A DNA stretch of 54,593 nt from NCBI GenBank assembly GCA_025464695.1, contig JAODNQ010000109.1, positions 1 to 54,593 of the forward strand, given 5' to 3'. Under the pieces are notes generated by a model. That model searched no databases, was not told where the DNA came from, and saw only the letters and a list, made by a program, of their open reading frames with translations. The translations under genes and the position numbers were made by a program. The DNA is from Frankiales bacterium. GTDB taxonomy: Bacteria; Actinomycetota; Actinomycetes; Mycobacteriales; SCTD01. Numbering within the stretch: position 1 is the first letter of the stretch; every line of letters begins with the position of its first letter. Shown one piece after another: positions 24,328 to 33,879 of the stretch.

Positions 24328-26132
24328 AACCAGGACGATTTGGCGTCCAGGGTCGTCCGGTCGATCTGCTCCAGGAGATCCAGCTGAGCGGTCGTGCGGG
24401 GAAGTTCGTAGCGGAAGAAGTACCGCGCGGCGCACCGCTTACCGTGGTAGAAGTCGTCCTCATGGGTGTCGGTCGCTAGGAACTGCTCCAGCCAGATCCA
24501 AGCGATGACGATGTGCCCGGCGGCCTCCAGGTACAGCGAAGCATTCGCGAGCCGCGCGGCCGGTTCGACGTCGGCCGCGTGGACCGCACGGGTGACGTCG
24601 ATCAGCCTGGTGAGCGCCCCGTCCAGCAGCGCGGACAGGTCCTCGGCCTCGCCCGGTGTAGCGCGGCTCATGGTGGCGCGGATCGTCCGCTCCAGTTCCG
24701 TCAGCGCCGCACCGTCGTGCATGACGACCTTGCGCCCGAGCAGGTCCAGCGCCTGGATGCCGTGAGTGCCTTCGTGGATGGGGTTGAGCCGGTTGTCGCG
24801 GTAGTGCTGCTCGACGTCGTAGTCCCGGGTGTAGCCGTACCCGCCGTGCACCTGGATGGCGAGGTCGTTGGCGTGCAAGCACCACTGCGCCGGCCAGCTC
24901 TTCGCTATCGGGGTCAGCACGTCCAGCAGGGCGGTCGCGCGGGCACCCTCCTCGGGGGTCAAGGCTGTCCGCTGGACGTCGACGAGCCGGCCGCAGAACA
25001 GGACGAGGCCGAGCGCACCCTCCACGTAGGACTTCTGCGCGAGCAGCATGCGCCGGACGTCCGCGTGCTCGATGAGCGGGACCTGGGGCGTCGTGGGCTC
25101 CTTGCTGCCGGCGAGCCGGCCCTGTCTGCGGGTCTGCGCGTAGGCCAGTGACTTCAGGTACCCGGTGTAGCCAAGCGCCGTGGCACCCGCTCCGACCCCG
25201 ATGCGCGCCTCGTTCATCATGTGAAACATGTACGCCAACCCGGCGTGAGGCTGGCCGACCAGGTGGCCGACCGCGCCGGGGCGTCCTCCTGGCGTGTGCA
25301 CGCCCTCCCCGAAGTTGAGGAGGGCGTTGGTCGTGCCGCGGAAGCCCATCTTGTGGTTGAGCCCTGCCAGGACGACGTCGTTCCGTTCCCCGAGCCGACC
25401 GTCCAGGCCGACGAGGTGCTTCGGGACGATGAACAGCGAGACTCCCTTCACCCCCGTCGGTCCTTCCGGGATTCTCGCGAGGACGAGGTGGACGATGTTC
25501 TCGCCCAGCTCGTGGTCGCCGCCCGAGATCCACATCTTGTTTCCGAAGATGCGGTAGCTGCCGTCTGTCTGGGGTTCGGCTCTCGTCGTGACGTCGGCGA
25601 GCGATGAGCCTGCCTGCGGTTCCGACAGGCACATTGTCCCGTGGAACCGGCCCTCCAACATGGGCGGCACGTAGGTGTCCACCTGCTCCTGGGTGGCGTG
25701 CGCGAGAAGCAGGTTCGCGTTGGCCACCGTGAGGAACGCGTAGCCCCAGCTGCTGGGGTTGGCCGCCTGGAACCAGGCGTAGCAGGCCGTCTGCACCAGC
25801 TGGGGCAGCTGCATCCCACCGACCGTCGCATCCATCCCCAGCCCGAGCAGGCCAGCCTCGGCGACGACGTCCAGGGCGACCTTGACCTCCGGGTTCATCT
25901 GCACGCGACCGTCGACGAACACGGGTTCGCGGCTGTCGTTCAGCTTGTTGTGCGGCGCGAAGCACTCCGCCGCGATGTCGGCGCACAGGTCCAGCGCGCC
26001 GTCGAACGTGTCGCGGTCGTGCTCCTTGAAGCGCTCCCTGTCGGTGAGCCCCTCCGCGTCCAGCCACTCGTAGAGCTGGAAATCGAGGTCCCGCCGCGCA
26101 AGCAGGAGCTGAGCTGCCGAAGGGTTGGTCAT
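24324..26132 (-). CDS. acyl-CoA dehydrogenase, large FadE5/DmdC-like subfamily
   Basis: A 602-residue FAD acyl-CoA dehydrogenase of the longer subfamily (about 600 aa rather than 380) with extra N- and C-terminal parts. GTMCLSEPQAGSSLADVTTRAEP and YRIFGNKMWISGGDHEL are the FAD/substrate loop, and NHKMGFRGTTNALLNFGEGV follows. VHGGYGYTRDYDVEQHYRDNRLNPIHEGTHGIQALDLLGRKV holds the C-terminal FAD and catalytic segment, with IHEGTHGIQ as the usual active-site Glu region. It introduces an alpha,beta double bond into an acyl-CoA. ATG at 26132 with GGAGCTCC upstream; the open frame extending to 26885 is spurious. Divergent from the Baeyer-Villiger gene. Confidence 0.93.
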   Translation of the reverse strand: MTNPSAAQLLLARRDLDFQLYEWLDAEGLTDRERFKEHDRDTFDGALDLCADIAAECFAPHNKLNDSREPVFVDGRVQMNPEVKVALDVVAEAGLLGLGMDATVGGMQLPQLVQTACYAWFQAANPSSWGYAFLTVANANLLLAHATQEQVDTYVPPMLEGRFHGTMCLSEPQAGSSLADVTTRAEPQTDGSYRIFGNKMWISGGDHELGENIVHLVLARIPEGPTGVKGVSLFIVPKHLVGLDGRLGERNDVVLAGLNHKMGFRGTTNALLNFGEGVHTPGGRPGAVGHLVGQPHAGLAYMFHMMNEARIGVGAGATALGYTGYLKSLAYAQTRRQGRLAGSKEPTTPQVPLIEHADVRRMLLAQKSYVEGALGLVLFCGRLVDVQRTALTPEEGARATALLDVLTPIAKSWPAQWCLHANDLAIQVHGGYGYTRDYDVEQHYRDNRLNPIHEGTHGIQALDLLGRKVVMHDGAALTELERTIRATMSRATPGEAEDLSALLDGALTRLIDVTRAVHAADVEPAARLANASLYLEAAGHIVIAWIWLEQFLATDTHEDDFYHGKRCAARYFFRYELPRTTAQLDLLEQIDRTTLDAKSSWF

Positions 26133-26577
26133 GGGAGCTCCTGGACGCCGGGGGTGCAGTGTGGTGTCGTCGCCGTGGTGGCACGTTGGTCCACGAGTAG
26201 ACGCTCGAGCATCCGGCTCCACGAGCGACCCGGGACGTAGGGCACCGAGACATCGGTCCCGGGAGCGGGTGCGCCCCGCGTGTAGCTGCTGCCGCAGCCG
26301 GCTGCCCGGTGCCCACGTGCTGAGCGCGAGTGCCACACCGACGGCGGTGCTCGACGGGTCGATGCGTCCGCACCGTGCTTCTGTCCGGGACAGATGTCTC
26401 ATGCCGTCGCGACCACCGTCGCTCAACGGATCGGCTCTCGGCCAGTTCACTGGGGCGACAAGGAGACGCAGATCACCAGAGCAGCTGTCGGCGCTGGGGG
26501 CCTCGAGGCCTCCTCCGCACGCTGCTTGACGCGGGCGTCCCCGCGACCCCACGCTCACCCCTGGAAGGTGGACAGGA
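26133..26577. promoter_or_regulatory. 445-bp divergent intergenic region with a 13-bp palindrome
   Basis: No gene is seen. CTGTCCGGGACAG at 26381-26393 is a perfect 6-bp inverted repeat around a central G, a possible operator for one of the flanking operons. No copy of the TGCG-N6-GGAT pair or of the AACTAAC motif was found here, so control differs from the neighbouring blocks. Confidence 0.4.
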
Positions 26578-28476
26578 ATGACGATCGATCCGCTGGTCGG
26601 ACCGCTGGACTTCGATGTCGAGGAGCTCAGGGCCAAGTACGACGCGGAGCGCGATCGGCGGGTCCGCCCGGAGGGCAAGGGGCAGTACGCCGGTGCCTCA
26701 GGTCGCTTCGCCCACTTCGGCGCCGACCCGTGGGCCAGCAAGGACGTCCGCGAACCGATCAAGGACCACACGAACGTCATCATCGCCGGCGGCGGGTTCG
26801 GGGGACTGCTCGTCGGAGCGCGCCTGCGGGAGGCCGGGTTCACCGACCTGCGGATCATCGAGGTCGGCTCGGACTTCGGTGGCACCTGGTACTGGAACCG
26901 CTATCCCGGGGCGATGTGTGACATCGAGTCCCACATCTACCTCCCCCTGCTCGAGGAGCTCGAGTACGCGCCGAGGCACCGCTACTCCTACGCGGACGAG
27001 CTGCTCGAGCACAGCCAGCGCATCGGCAAGGCGTACGGCCTCTACGACAAGGCGTGCTTCCAGACGTCGATCTCCCACGCTGTCTGGTTGGCGGAGGACG
27101 CTCGTTGGTTGATCACCTCAGACCGCGTCGACTCGATGACGTCAGACTTCTTCGTCCCTGCCTGCGGTCGCCAGAGCCTGCCGAAGCTTCCCAACATCCC
27201 CGGCGTCGAGGACTTCCGCGGACACACCTTCCACTCGAGCCGGTGGGACTACGCCTACACGGGCGGGGACGCTTCGGGCGGGCTGACGGGCCTGGCTGAC
27301 AAGCGCGTAGGGATCATCGGTACCGGGGCCACGGCGCTCCAGGTCGTGCCGGAAGTGGCCAAGTACGCCAAGGAGCTCCTGGTCTTCCAGCGCACCCCTT
27401 CGACAGTCGGCGTCCGCGCACAGCAGGAGACCGGTCCGGACTGGGTCGACACCTCGCGCGCGGGGTGGCAGCAGGCCCGTCGCGACAACTTCCAGGGGAA
27501 GGTCCTCGGGCTGCAGCCGGCCGTCGACCTCGTCCAGGACGGCTGGACAGAGATCTTCACGGAGCTCGCTCCCGATTCGGCTGAGGAGGTGGGGCGTCGG
27601 CTCGGGCGCACACCGACGGCCGAGGAGCTGGCCTACCTCAGCGAGGTCGTCGACTTCAAGATCATGAACGCGCTCAGGGAGCGCGTCACCGACGAGGTCG
27701 AAGACCCTGCGACGGCTCTGGCGCTCCAGCCCTGGTACCGGTGGTGGTGCAAGCGCCCGGGCTTCCACGACGACTACCTCACGAGCTTCAACCGGCCCAA
27801 CGTGACGCTGGTCGACACCGAGGGACGGGGCGTCGAACGGTTCACCGAGACGGGGGTGGTCATCGCGGGCACCGCCTACGAGGTGGACTGCCTCGTGTTC
27901 GCCACCGGGTTCGAAGCCGGGATCAGCTACCAGCACCTGACCGGGTTCGAGATCACCGGACGGGAGCGTCCGCTGTCCGAGCACTGGGGGGCAGGGGTAC
28001 GGACGCTCTACGGCCTCACGACCGACGGCTTCCCGAACCTGTTCTTCGTCGGCAGCAACGTGCAGACCGCCGCGGCGGTGAACGCCGTCCACATCCTCGA
28101 CGAGCAGGCGAAGTACATCGCGCACGTGATGTCGGAGATGCGGGAGCAGGGGATGCTGACCATCGAGCCCCGCTCAGCGGACATCGACGCCTACGTCGAC
28201 GAGATCCGGACGCACCCCAAGAACCTCGCCAACTTCGAGTTCTACCAGCAGTGCACCCCCGGCTACTTCAACGCGGAGGGCCGCGCGAGCAAGCTCGAAG
28301 ACCTCTTCTCCGGCGGCAGGTACGGCGACGGACCGCTCGCCTACTACGAGCTGCTGCGTGGACTCCGGGCCGACGGAGCGATGGAGGACTTCACGCTGGC
28401 GCCGGTCGCGTCCGGCGGACGTCCGTCCGTGGCACCTGCCGCGGCAGCCTCGGCCGGCCCGGGCACCGCGTCGTGA
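26578..28476 (+). CDS. type I Baeyer-Villiger monooxygenase (flavin-dependent)
   Basis: A 632-residue FAD/NADPH enzyme. N-terminal FAD motif IIAGGGFGGLLVGARL (about 65-80) follows a 60-residue extension, as in cyclopentadecanone/steroid-type BVMOs. The BVMO fingerprint is FRGHTFHSSRWD (F-x-G-x3-H-x3-W-D, about 218-229), the NADPH Rossmann motif is GIIGTGATALQVVPEVAK (about 244-261), and DCLVFATGFEAG is the conserved ATG motif. It inserts oxygen next to a ketone to give an ester or lactone; the long form suggests bulky or cyclic ketones. Overlaps the CoA-transferase gene by GTGA. The Ala/Pro/Ser tail after residue 610 is probably disordered. Confidence 0.94.
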   Translation: MTIDPLVGPLDFDVEELRAKYDAERDRRVRPEGKGQYAGASGRFAHFGADPWASKDVREPIKDHTNVIIAGGGFGGLLVGARLREAGFTDLRIIEVGSDFGGTWYWNRYPGAMCDIESHIYLPLLEELEYAPRHRYSYADELLEHSQRIGKAYGLYDKACFQTSISHAVWLAEDARWLITSDRVDSMTSDFFVPACGRQSLPKLPNIPGVEDFRGHTFHSSRWDYAYTGGDASGGLTGLADKRVGIIGTGATALQVVPEVAKYAKELLVFQRTPSTVGVRAQQETGPDWVDTSRAGWQQARRDNFQGKVLGLQPAVDLVQDGWTEIFTELAPDSAEEVGRRLGRTPTAEELAYLSEVVDFKIMNALRERVTDEVEDPATALALQPWYRWWCKRPGFHDDYLTSFNRPNVTLVDTEGRGVERFTETGVVIAGTAYEVDCLVFATGFEAGISYQHLTGFEITGRERPLSEHWGAGVRTLYGLTTDGFPNLFFVGSNVQTAAAVNAVHILDEQAKYIAHVMSEMREQGMLTIEPRSADIDAYVDEIRTHPKNLANFEFYQQCTPGYFNAEGRASKLEDLFSGGRYGDGPLAYYELLRGLRADGAMEDFTLAPVASGGRPSVAPAAAASAGPGTAS

Positions 28477-29660
28477 CGGGGCCGTTGCACGGAGTCCGGA
28501 TCGTCGACCTGACCGCTGCGCTCGCAGGCCCCTTCTGCAGCATGCTCCTCAGCGACATGGGCGCGGAGGTGATCAAGGTCGAGCCGCCTCGGGGCGAGGT
28601 CACCCGGCACGTGGGCCCGTTCCCCGCGGACGCACCTGGCGGGCTGGGCGGCTACTTCCAGAGCATCAACCGCGGCAAGCAGAGCGTGGCCGTCGACCTG
28701 AAGACGGAAGCTGGTCGCGAGGAGCTGTTCGCGCTGCTCGCCGACGCCGACGTGCTGCTCGAGAACTTCGGGCCCGGGGTCGTCGACCGGCTCGGCATCG
28801 GGTGGGAGCACGTCCGCATCGTCAACCCGAAGCTGGTCTACGGCTCCCTGACCGGCTTCGGCGCGGACTGGGCCGGCAAGAGCCCGTACGTCGAGTGGCC
28901 CGCGATGGACGTCACCATCCAGGCGATGGCCGGCGCCCTGAGCATCACGGGCACCGAGGACGGGAGCCCTGTGAAGATCGGTCCCGGGGTCGGCGACATC
29001 TTCCCGGGCACCCTGCTGGCGCTCGGCGTCCTGGGTGCGCTGCGCCACGCCGACCGCACCGGCGAGGGACAGCAGGTCGACATCGCCATGTACGACTCGA
29101 TCCTGGCGCTGTGCGAGCGCATCGTCTACCAGCACTCCTACACGGGGGAGGTGCCTCGTCCGATCGGGAACACGCACCCGATCCTGACGCCCTTCGACGT
29201 CCTGCAGGTCAAGGACGGCTGGATCGCGATCGCCGCGACGACGCAGGCGCGCTGGGCCCAGCTCTGTCAGATCATGGGCATGCCGGAACTGATCTCCGAT
29301 CCGATGTTCGTCGACGAAGGGGCGCGGTCGCAGAACCGGGTCCAGATCCGCCAGATCCTGCAGACCTGGACGGCGCGCTTCACAAGACACGAGCTGGCGG
29401 AGCTCCTCGGCGGGAAGGTCCCCTTCGGTCCGCTCAACACAATCGAGGACATCTTCGCGGACGAGCACCCGTGGGCCAGAGACATGCTGGTGGAGGTGGA
29501 GAGCCCCGGGTCGGCCAAGCCCGCGGTGATCGCCGGTTCGCCCATCAAGTTCAGCCTCACCAAGCCGGGTCCGCTGCGCCGGGCGCCACTGCTGGACGAG
29601 CAGGGCCCCCGCTGGCGCGAGGAGCTCGCCCAGGTGCGCCGCGCTGCCGGGCATTCCTGA
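28473..29660 (+). CDS. class III CoA-transferase (CaiB/BaiF family)
   Basis: A 395-residue protein with the family opening GPLHGVRIVDLTAALAGPFCSMLLSDMGAEVIKVEPP, SINRGKQSVAVDLKTEAGRE, NFGPGVVDRLGIGWEHV and the catalytic Asp in GPGVGDIFPGT (D175). It moves CoA between carboxylic acids without hydrolysis. Translationally coupled to the Baeyer-Villiger gene; a ring-opened hydroxyacid or dicarboxylate derived from that reaction is a reasonable acceptor (inference). Relatives include itaconate, mesaconyl and succinyl CoA-transferases, which is notable because CitE-like and hydratase genes lie at 40248-42207. Confidence 0.93.
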   Translation: MTGPLHGVRIVDLTAALAGPFCSMLLSDMGAEVIKVEPPRGEVTRHVGPFPADAPGGLGGYFQSINRGKQSVAVDLKTEAGREELFALLADADVLLENFGPGVVDRLGIGWEHVRIVNPKLVYGSLTGFGADWAGKSPYVEWPAMDVTIQAMAGALSITGTEDGSPVKIGPGVGDIFPGTLLALGVLGALRHADRTGEGQQVDIAMYDSILALCERIVYQHSYTGEVPRPIGNTHPILTPFDVLQVKDGWIAIAATTQARWAQLCQIMGMPELISDPMFVDEGARSQNRVQIRQILQTWTARFTRHELAELLGGKVPFGPLNTIEDIFADEHPWARDMLVEVESPGSAKPAVIAGSPIKFSLTKPGPLRRAPLLDEQGPRWREELAQVRRAAGHS

Positions 29661-29841
29661 GCTCGACGACGACGACGACGGCCGGGCGCCCCAGCCATTC
29701 CCTCGGCAGAAGAGACGGGCTCGCCGTCCCAGCGGGGGTCGCGGCACCTGCCGTCGCGCGCGGCCGTACCCCAGCACTCGTCCGGCTGCGCCTCGTTCCG
29801 GCCTGGCTGCGGGTCCAGGCGGCTGCCGCGGCCATAACTGC

Positions 29842-29870
29842 TTGCTGACCAACTAACAACTGCGTATGAT
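29842..29870 (+). promoter_or_regulatory. promoter of the GMC oxidoreductase operon with AACTAAC operator candidate
   Basis: -35 TTGCTG (29842-29847), 17-bp spacer, -10 TATGAT (29865-29870). The spacer contains CAACTAAC (29850-29857) followed by N3-TGCG, as does the spacer of the promoter at 34995. A local AT-rich dip marks the site in otherwise GC-rich DNA. The rest of the 295-bp gap 29661-29955 shows nothing else. Confidence 0.65.
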
Positions 29871-29955
29871 GTGAGTTACACCACGGTCGGCCCTACGGCC
29901 GCTGTGCAGGCCGGAACGGCGGCTGCCCCAGGCACTGCCGGACACAGGAGGATCG

Positions 29956-31563
29956 ATGGACGTCCACATCACTGACAGCGACTACGTCGTCGTCGGCGCA
30001 GGGTCTGCCGGCTGCGTGCTGGCCGAGCGGTTGAGCGCCGACGGCAGTCGCGTCGTCGTGCTCGAGGCGGGTGGTCCGGACGACAACCCCATGGTGAAGA
30101 TCCCGGCCATCTGGAGCGGCATGTTCCAGGGCCCGAACGACTGGAACTACACGTCCGAGCCGGAGCCGGGCTACCACGGCCGGTGCGTCTTCCTCCCGCG
30201 CGGGAAGATGCTCGGCGGCAGCTCCTCGCTCAACGCGATGTTCTACGTGCGGGGCAACCGCCAGGACTACGACTCCTGGCAGCGTGACTTCGGGGCCACC
30301 GGGTGGTCCTACGACGACGTCCTGCCGTACTTCATCCGGTCCGAGAACAACGCGGACATCAAGGACGAGTTCCACGGGCAGGACGGTCCACTGCACGTCA
30401 CGACGCAGCGGTGGATGTCCCCCTACGCCCAGGACTTCATCGAGGCGGCCGTGTCGGCAGGCTTCGCGAGGAACCCCGACTTCAACGGTGCGTCGCAGGA
30501 CGGCGCCGGGTTCCTCCAGGTCAACGCGCACGGCGGGGAGCGCGTGTCCTCCGCGGACGCGTTCCTGCGACCGGCACAGGCCAGCGGCACTGTCGATGTC
30601 ATCACCTCAGCGATGGTTCAGCGGGTCCTGATCGTCGACGGCCGCGCGATGGGCGTGGAGTACGTCCACGAGGGCGTGACGAAGATCGTCACGGCCGCTC
30701 ACGAGGTCATCCTCAGCGCGGGCGCCTACAACTCGCCGCAGCTCCTGATGCTGTCGGGCATCGGACCGGCAGCACACCTGCGGGAGCACGGCATCGACGT
30801 GGTCGTCGACTCGCCCCAGGTGGGCCAGAACCTGCAGGACCACCCGCAGGTCTTCCTGCACTACGACACTCCCGGGGCGACGACGCTCGCCGAGGCCGCC
30901 GACCCGAAGCACATGGAGGAGTGGCAGACCAGCCGCACGGGGATGTTGACCACCAACGCTGCCGAGACCGCCCTGTTCCTTCGCTCGGACCCGACGCTGT
31001 CCAGCCCTGACTTCCAGGTGGTCTTCGTCCCCGGCTACTTCTGGGACCACGGCTTCCGCCGACCCGGACGTCCCGGGATGACCATCGCGCTGACCTTGAA
31101 CACACCGGTCTCGCGAGGATCGGTCACGCTCCGCAGCAACGACCCGTCCGACCAGCCCCGCATCAGGACCAACTACCTCACCCACGACTCCGAGGTCGAC
31201 GCCGTCCTGCGCGCGATCGAGATGGTCCGAGGTGTCGCCGCGCAACCGCCGCTCGCCGACCTCCTGGCCGACCACGTGGACCCGGGCGACGACTTCACGC
31301 GCGAGCAGATGATCGCGTGGGTCCGGGCTGAGGCCCAGCACATGTTCCACGCAGCCTGCACCTGCAGGATCGGGCCTGAGGGGTCAGGTGTCGTCGACCC
31401 CGAGCTCCGGGTCCACGGCGTGCAGGGCCTGCGGGTGGTCGACGCCTCGGTCATGCCGCGCGTGACCTCGGGGAACACCCACGCCCCCACGGTCATGATC
31501 GCAGAACGAGCAGCAGATCTCATCCTGGCCAGCAAGCTGATGTACGCGGAGGCAAGCGCATGA
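29956..31563 (+). CDS. GMC-family FAD alcohol oxidoreductase (choline dehydrogenase-like)
   Basis: A 535-residue protein with the GMC dinucleotide motif [31 protein letters not shown], signature 1 [26 protein letters not shown], signature 2 [20 protein letters not shown], and the C-terminal active-site region HAACTCRIG...[24 protein letters not shown]. It oxidises a primary alcohol to an aldehyde. The start has AGGAGG upstream. It overlaps the aldehyde dehydrogenase gene by ATGA, so alcohol to acid conversion is the likely joint role. The pair recalls the 2-methyl-1,2-propanediol / hydroxyisobutyraldehyde dehydrogenase pair (MpdB/MpdC) of mycobacterial MTBE degradation; that similarity is from memory and needs alignment. 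Confidence 0.93.
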   Translation: MDVHITDSDYVVVGAGSAGCVLAERLSADGSRVVVLEAGGPDDNPMVKIPAIWSGMFQGPNDWNYTSEPEPGYHGRCVFLPRGKMLGGSSSLNAMFYVRGNRQDYDSWQRDFGATGWSYDDVLPYFIRSENNADIKDEFHGQDGPLHVTTQRWMSPYAQDFIEAAVSAGFARNPDFNGASQDGAGFLQVNAHGGERVSSADAFLRPAQASGTVDVITSAMVQRVLIVDGRAMGVEYVHEGVTKIVTAAHEVILSAGAYNSPQLLMLSGIGPAAHLREHGIDVVVDSPQVGQNLQDHPQVFLHYDTPGATTLAEAADPKHMEEWQTSRTGMLTTNAAETALFLRSDPTLSSPDFQVVFVPGYFWDHGFRRPGRPGMTIALTLNTPVSRGSVTLRSNDPSDQPRIRTNYLTHDSEVDAVLRAIEMVRGVAAQPPLADLLADHVDPGDDFTREQMIAWVRAEAQHMFHAACTCRIGPEGSGVVDPELRVHGVQGLRVVDASVMPRVTSGNTHAPTVMIAERAADLILASKLMYAEASA

Positions 31564-33017
31564 CCGTCCTTCTCGAGACCCTCGACAGCGACCAGCTCTT
31601 CATCGGCGGCGAGTGGGTGAGCGCCTCGGCTGCGGCTCGCATCAGCGTCGTCTCGCCGGCGACGGAGGCGGTCATCGGCTCTGTCCCCGACGGCACCGAG
31701 GCCGACATGGACAAGGCCGTCGCCGCCGCACGGCGGGCCTTCGACGACCCCACGGGTTGGGCCAGCTGGACGCCGCAGGAGCGGGGGGCAGTGCTCGAGC
31801 GCCTCGCCGTGGCGCTGGAGCGGCGTGGAGCGGACACCGCCCGGGCGGTGACGCAGCAGAACGGCATGCCGCTGGCGGTGTCGCAGGCGGTCGAGAGCGG
31901 CTTCCCGGCCATGCTCCTGAGGTACTACAGCGGTCTCGTCAGCGAGCCCGGCTACCTCGAGGAACGGCGGCCGGCCATGATGGCAGGCACCACCCTGGTG
32001 CGCCGGGAACCGGTCGGCGTCGTCTGCGCCATCGTGCCCTGGAACTTCCCGCAGGCCCTGGCCTTCGTGAAGCTCGCGCCGGCGCTCGCCATGGGGTGCA
32101 CGGTGGTGATGAAGCCGTCCCCCGAGACCGTTCTGGACTCGTTGATCCTGGCGGACGCCGTGGTGGAGGCGGGTCTTCCGCCGGGCGTGCTCAACATCGT
32201 CCCGGCCGGCCGGGAGGTGGGGGCCTACCTGGTCGCTCACCCGGGCGTGGACAAGGTGACCTTCACCGGCTCCACGGTCGCCGGCCGCAACATCGCGGAG
32301 GTGTGCGGGCGGCTGCTGCGACCTGTGACCCTGGAACTGGGGGGCAAGTCTGCCGCAGTCGTCCTCGACGACGCGGACCTCACAGCTCACGCGGCAGCCT
32401 TCGTCGGGGCCACCCTCATGAACAACGGGCAGGCCTGCAACGCCTCCACCCGGATCCTGGTGCCGCGCGCCACCTACGGGATCTTCCTGGACCAGATCAC
32501 CGAAATCGTCAAGGACCTGGTCGTGGGCGATCCGATGTCTCTCAGCACGCAGGTCGGGCCTCTGGTGTCCGAGCGGCAGCGTGCCCGGGTCGAGGGGTAC
32601 ATCGCGCGAGGCAAGGCGGACGGGGGCACCATCACGACGGGGGGCCGCCGCCCCGACATGCCCGGCTGGTTCGTGCAGCCGACCGTCTTCGGCGGCGTGA
32701 CGAACGACCAGGCGATCGCCCAGGAGGAGATCTTCGGGCCGGTGCTGGTGGTGATCCCCTACGAGGACGAGGGCGACGGCATCAGGCTCGCCAACGAGAG
32801 CGAGTTCGGCCTGGGCGGATCGGTCTGGAGCTCGGACGAGGAGCGGGCGGTCGACGTGGCGCGCCGCGTGGCGACCGGCAGCATCGGCATCAACTCCTAC
32901 GTCAACGACCCCGCGTCACCCTTCGGGGGCGTGAAGGCCAGCGGGATGGGCCGCGAGCAGGGTCCCGAGGCCCTGGCGAGCTACTACACGTTCAAGTCGA
33001 TCTACAACGTGCGGTAG
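31560..33017 (+). CDS. NAD(P)+-dependent aldehyde dehydrogenase
   Basis: A 485-residue ALDH with cofactor motif VDKVTFTGSTVAGRNIAEVCG, catalytic Glu in VTLELGGKSAAVVLDDADL, catalytic Cys in NNGQACNASTRILVPR, PWNFPQALAFVKLAPALAMG and the C-terminal NDPASPFGGVKASGMGREQGPEAL. It oxidises the aldehyde made by the preceding GMC enzyme to a carboxylic acid. Confidence 0.95.
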   Translation: MTVLLETLDSDQLFIGGEWVSASAAARISVVSPATEAVIGSVPDGTEADMDKAVAAARRAFDDPTGWASWTPQERGAVLERLAVALERRGADTARAVTQQNGMPLAVSQAVESGFPAMLLRYYSGLVSEPGYLEERRPAMMAGTTLVRREPVGVVCAIVPWNFPQALAFVKLAPALAMGCTVVMKPSPETVLDSLILADAVVEAGLPPGVLNIVPAGREVGAYLVAHPGVDKVTFTGSTVAGRNIAEVCGRLLRPVTLELGGKSAAVVLDDADLTAHAAAFVGATLMNNGQACNASTRILVPRATYGIFLDQITEIVKDLVVGDPMSLSTQVGPLVSERQRARVEGYIARGKADGGTITTGGRRPDMPGWFVQPTVFGGVTNDQAIAQEEIFGPVLVVIPYEDEGDGIRLANESEFGLGGSVWSSDEERAVDVARRVATGSIGINSYVNDPASPFGGVKASGMGREQGPEALASYYTFKSIYNVR

Positions 33018-33187
33018 AGCGTGGTGCAGCGCCTCGTGCAGTGACACCTGCGGTGACGGGCCGCGACGTCCAGGACGGCTCGGCCCGGCCGCCGCACGCA
33101 GAGGTCGCCGTGCCTCAAGATGGGCGGGACCGTACGGCTGTCGGCCGGTCGCGGACCCGCTGTGTGGTGACGCGCAAGGAGGCAACG

Positions 33188-33850
33188 GTGGAGGGGGAGC
33201 AGATGGGCGAGGGCGAGGCGACACGAGTTCGCTCGGCTGCCCCTGAAGGGCGTCAGGCGCAGCGCACCGACCTGTCGACGCGGCGCCTCCTGGACGCGGC
33301 GGCCGAGCTCATCTCCGAACGCGGCTACGCGCGGACGACCCTCGCGGAGATCGGGCGACGTGCGGGTTACAGCCACGGGCTGGTGACGATGCGCTTCGGC
33401 ACCAAGGCCGGCCTCCTCGAGGCGCTCATCGACCGCATGGCGCGCCGGTTCGGCCGCGACCAGATGCTGACGACGGCGGCAGGACGTACGGGTGTCGACG
33501 CGCTGACGTTCATCATCCTCGAGGTGCGACAGGAGATCGAGCGGAACCCCGGTGCCCTGCGCTCGTTCTACTCGCTTTTGTTCGAGGCCGTGAACCCGGC
33601 CTCCGACATCCACTCCCACCTGTCGGAGCTCAACGACGAGTACCTGAGCTCGGTCTGCCTGCTGGTGCAGGCCGGCGTCGACGCCGGGACCGTTCGTACG
33701 GACATCGCCCCGGACGTCATCGCCGGCCAGTTCAGCGCCACGCTGCGTGGCATCTCCTACTTCTGGCTCTCGGACGTCGGGAGCTACGACGTGCTGGGGC
33801 AGCTGGCCCAGTACGCCGAGGACCTGAAGCTCCTGTACGGCCCGCGCTGA
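33188..33850 (+). CDS. TetR family transcriptional regulator
   Basis: A protein of about 220 residues with N-terminal HTH: STRRLLDAAAELISERGYARTTLAEIGRRAGYSHGLVTMRFGTKAGLLEALI, then an all-helical ligand domain. GTG at 33188 has AAGGAGG at 5-nt spacing; ATG at 33203 (GGAGGGGGAG upstream, 5 codons shorter) is the alternative. It follows the aldehyde dehydrogenase gene by 170 bp. It is the only TetR in the window and is bracketed by the two promoters that share AACTAAC, so it is the likely repressor of both flanking operons (inference). Confidence 0.92.
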   Translation: MEGEQMGEGEATRVRSAAPEGRQAQRTDLSTRRLLDAAAELISERGYARTTLAEIGRRAGYSHGLVTMRFGTKAGLLEALIDRMARRFGRDQMLTTAAGRTGVDALTFIILEVRQEIERNPGALRSFYSLLFEAVNPASDIHSHLSELNDEYLSSVCLLVQAGVDAGTVRTDIAPDVIAGQFSATLRGISYFWLSDVGSYDVLGQLAQYAEDLKLLYGPR

Positions 33851-33879
33851 GGGGCAGCGAGGTCGCGAGCGTCGCGCGG

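Noticed and set aside
24145..26210. Similarity between GTCCAC...GTGGACGCTCG (24145) and GTCCAC...GTAGACGCTCG (26188) on either side of the acyl-CoA dehydrogenase gene
   Set aside because: Short, gapped match; could be chance in GC-rich DNA and suggests no clear function.
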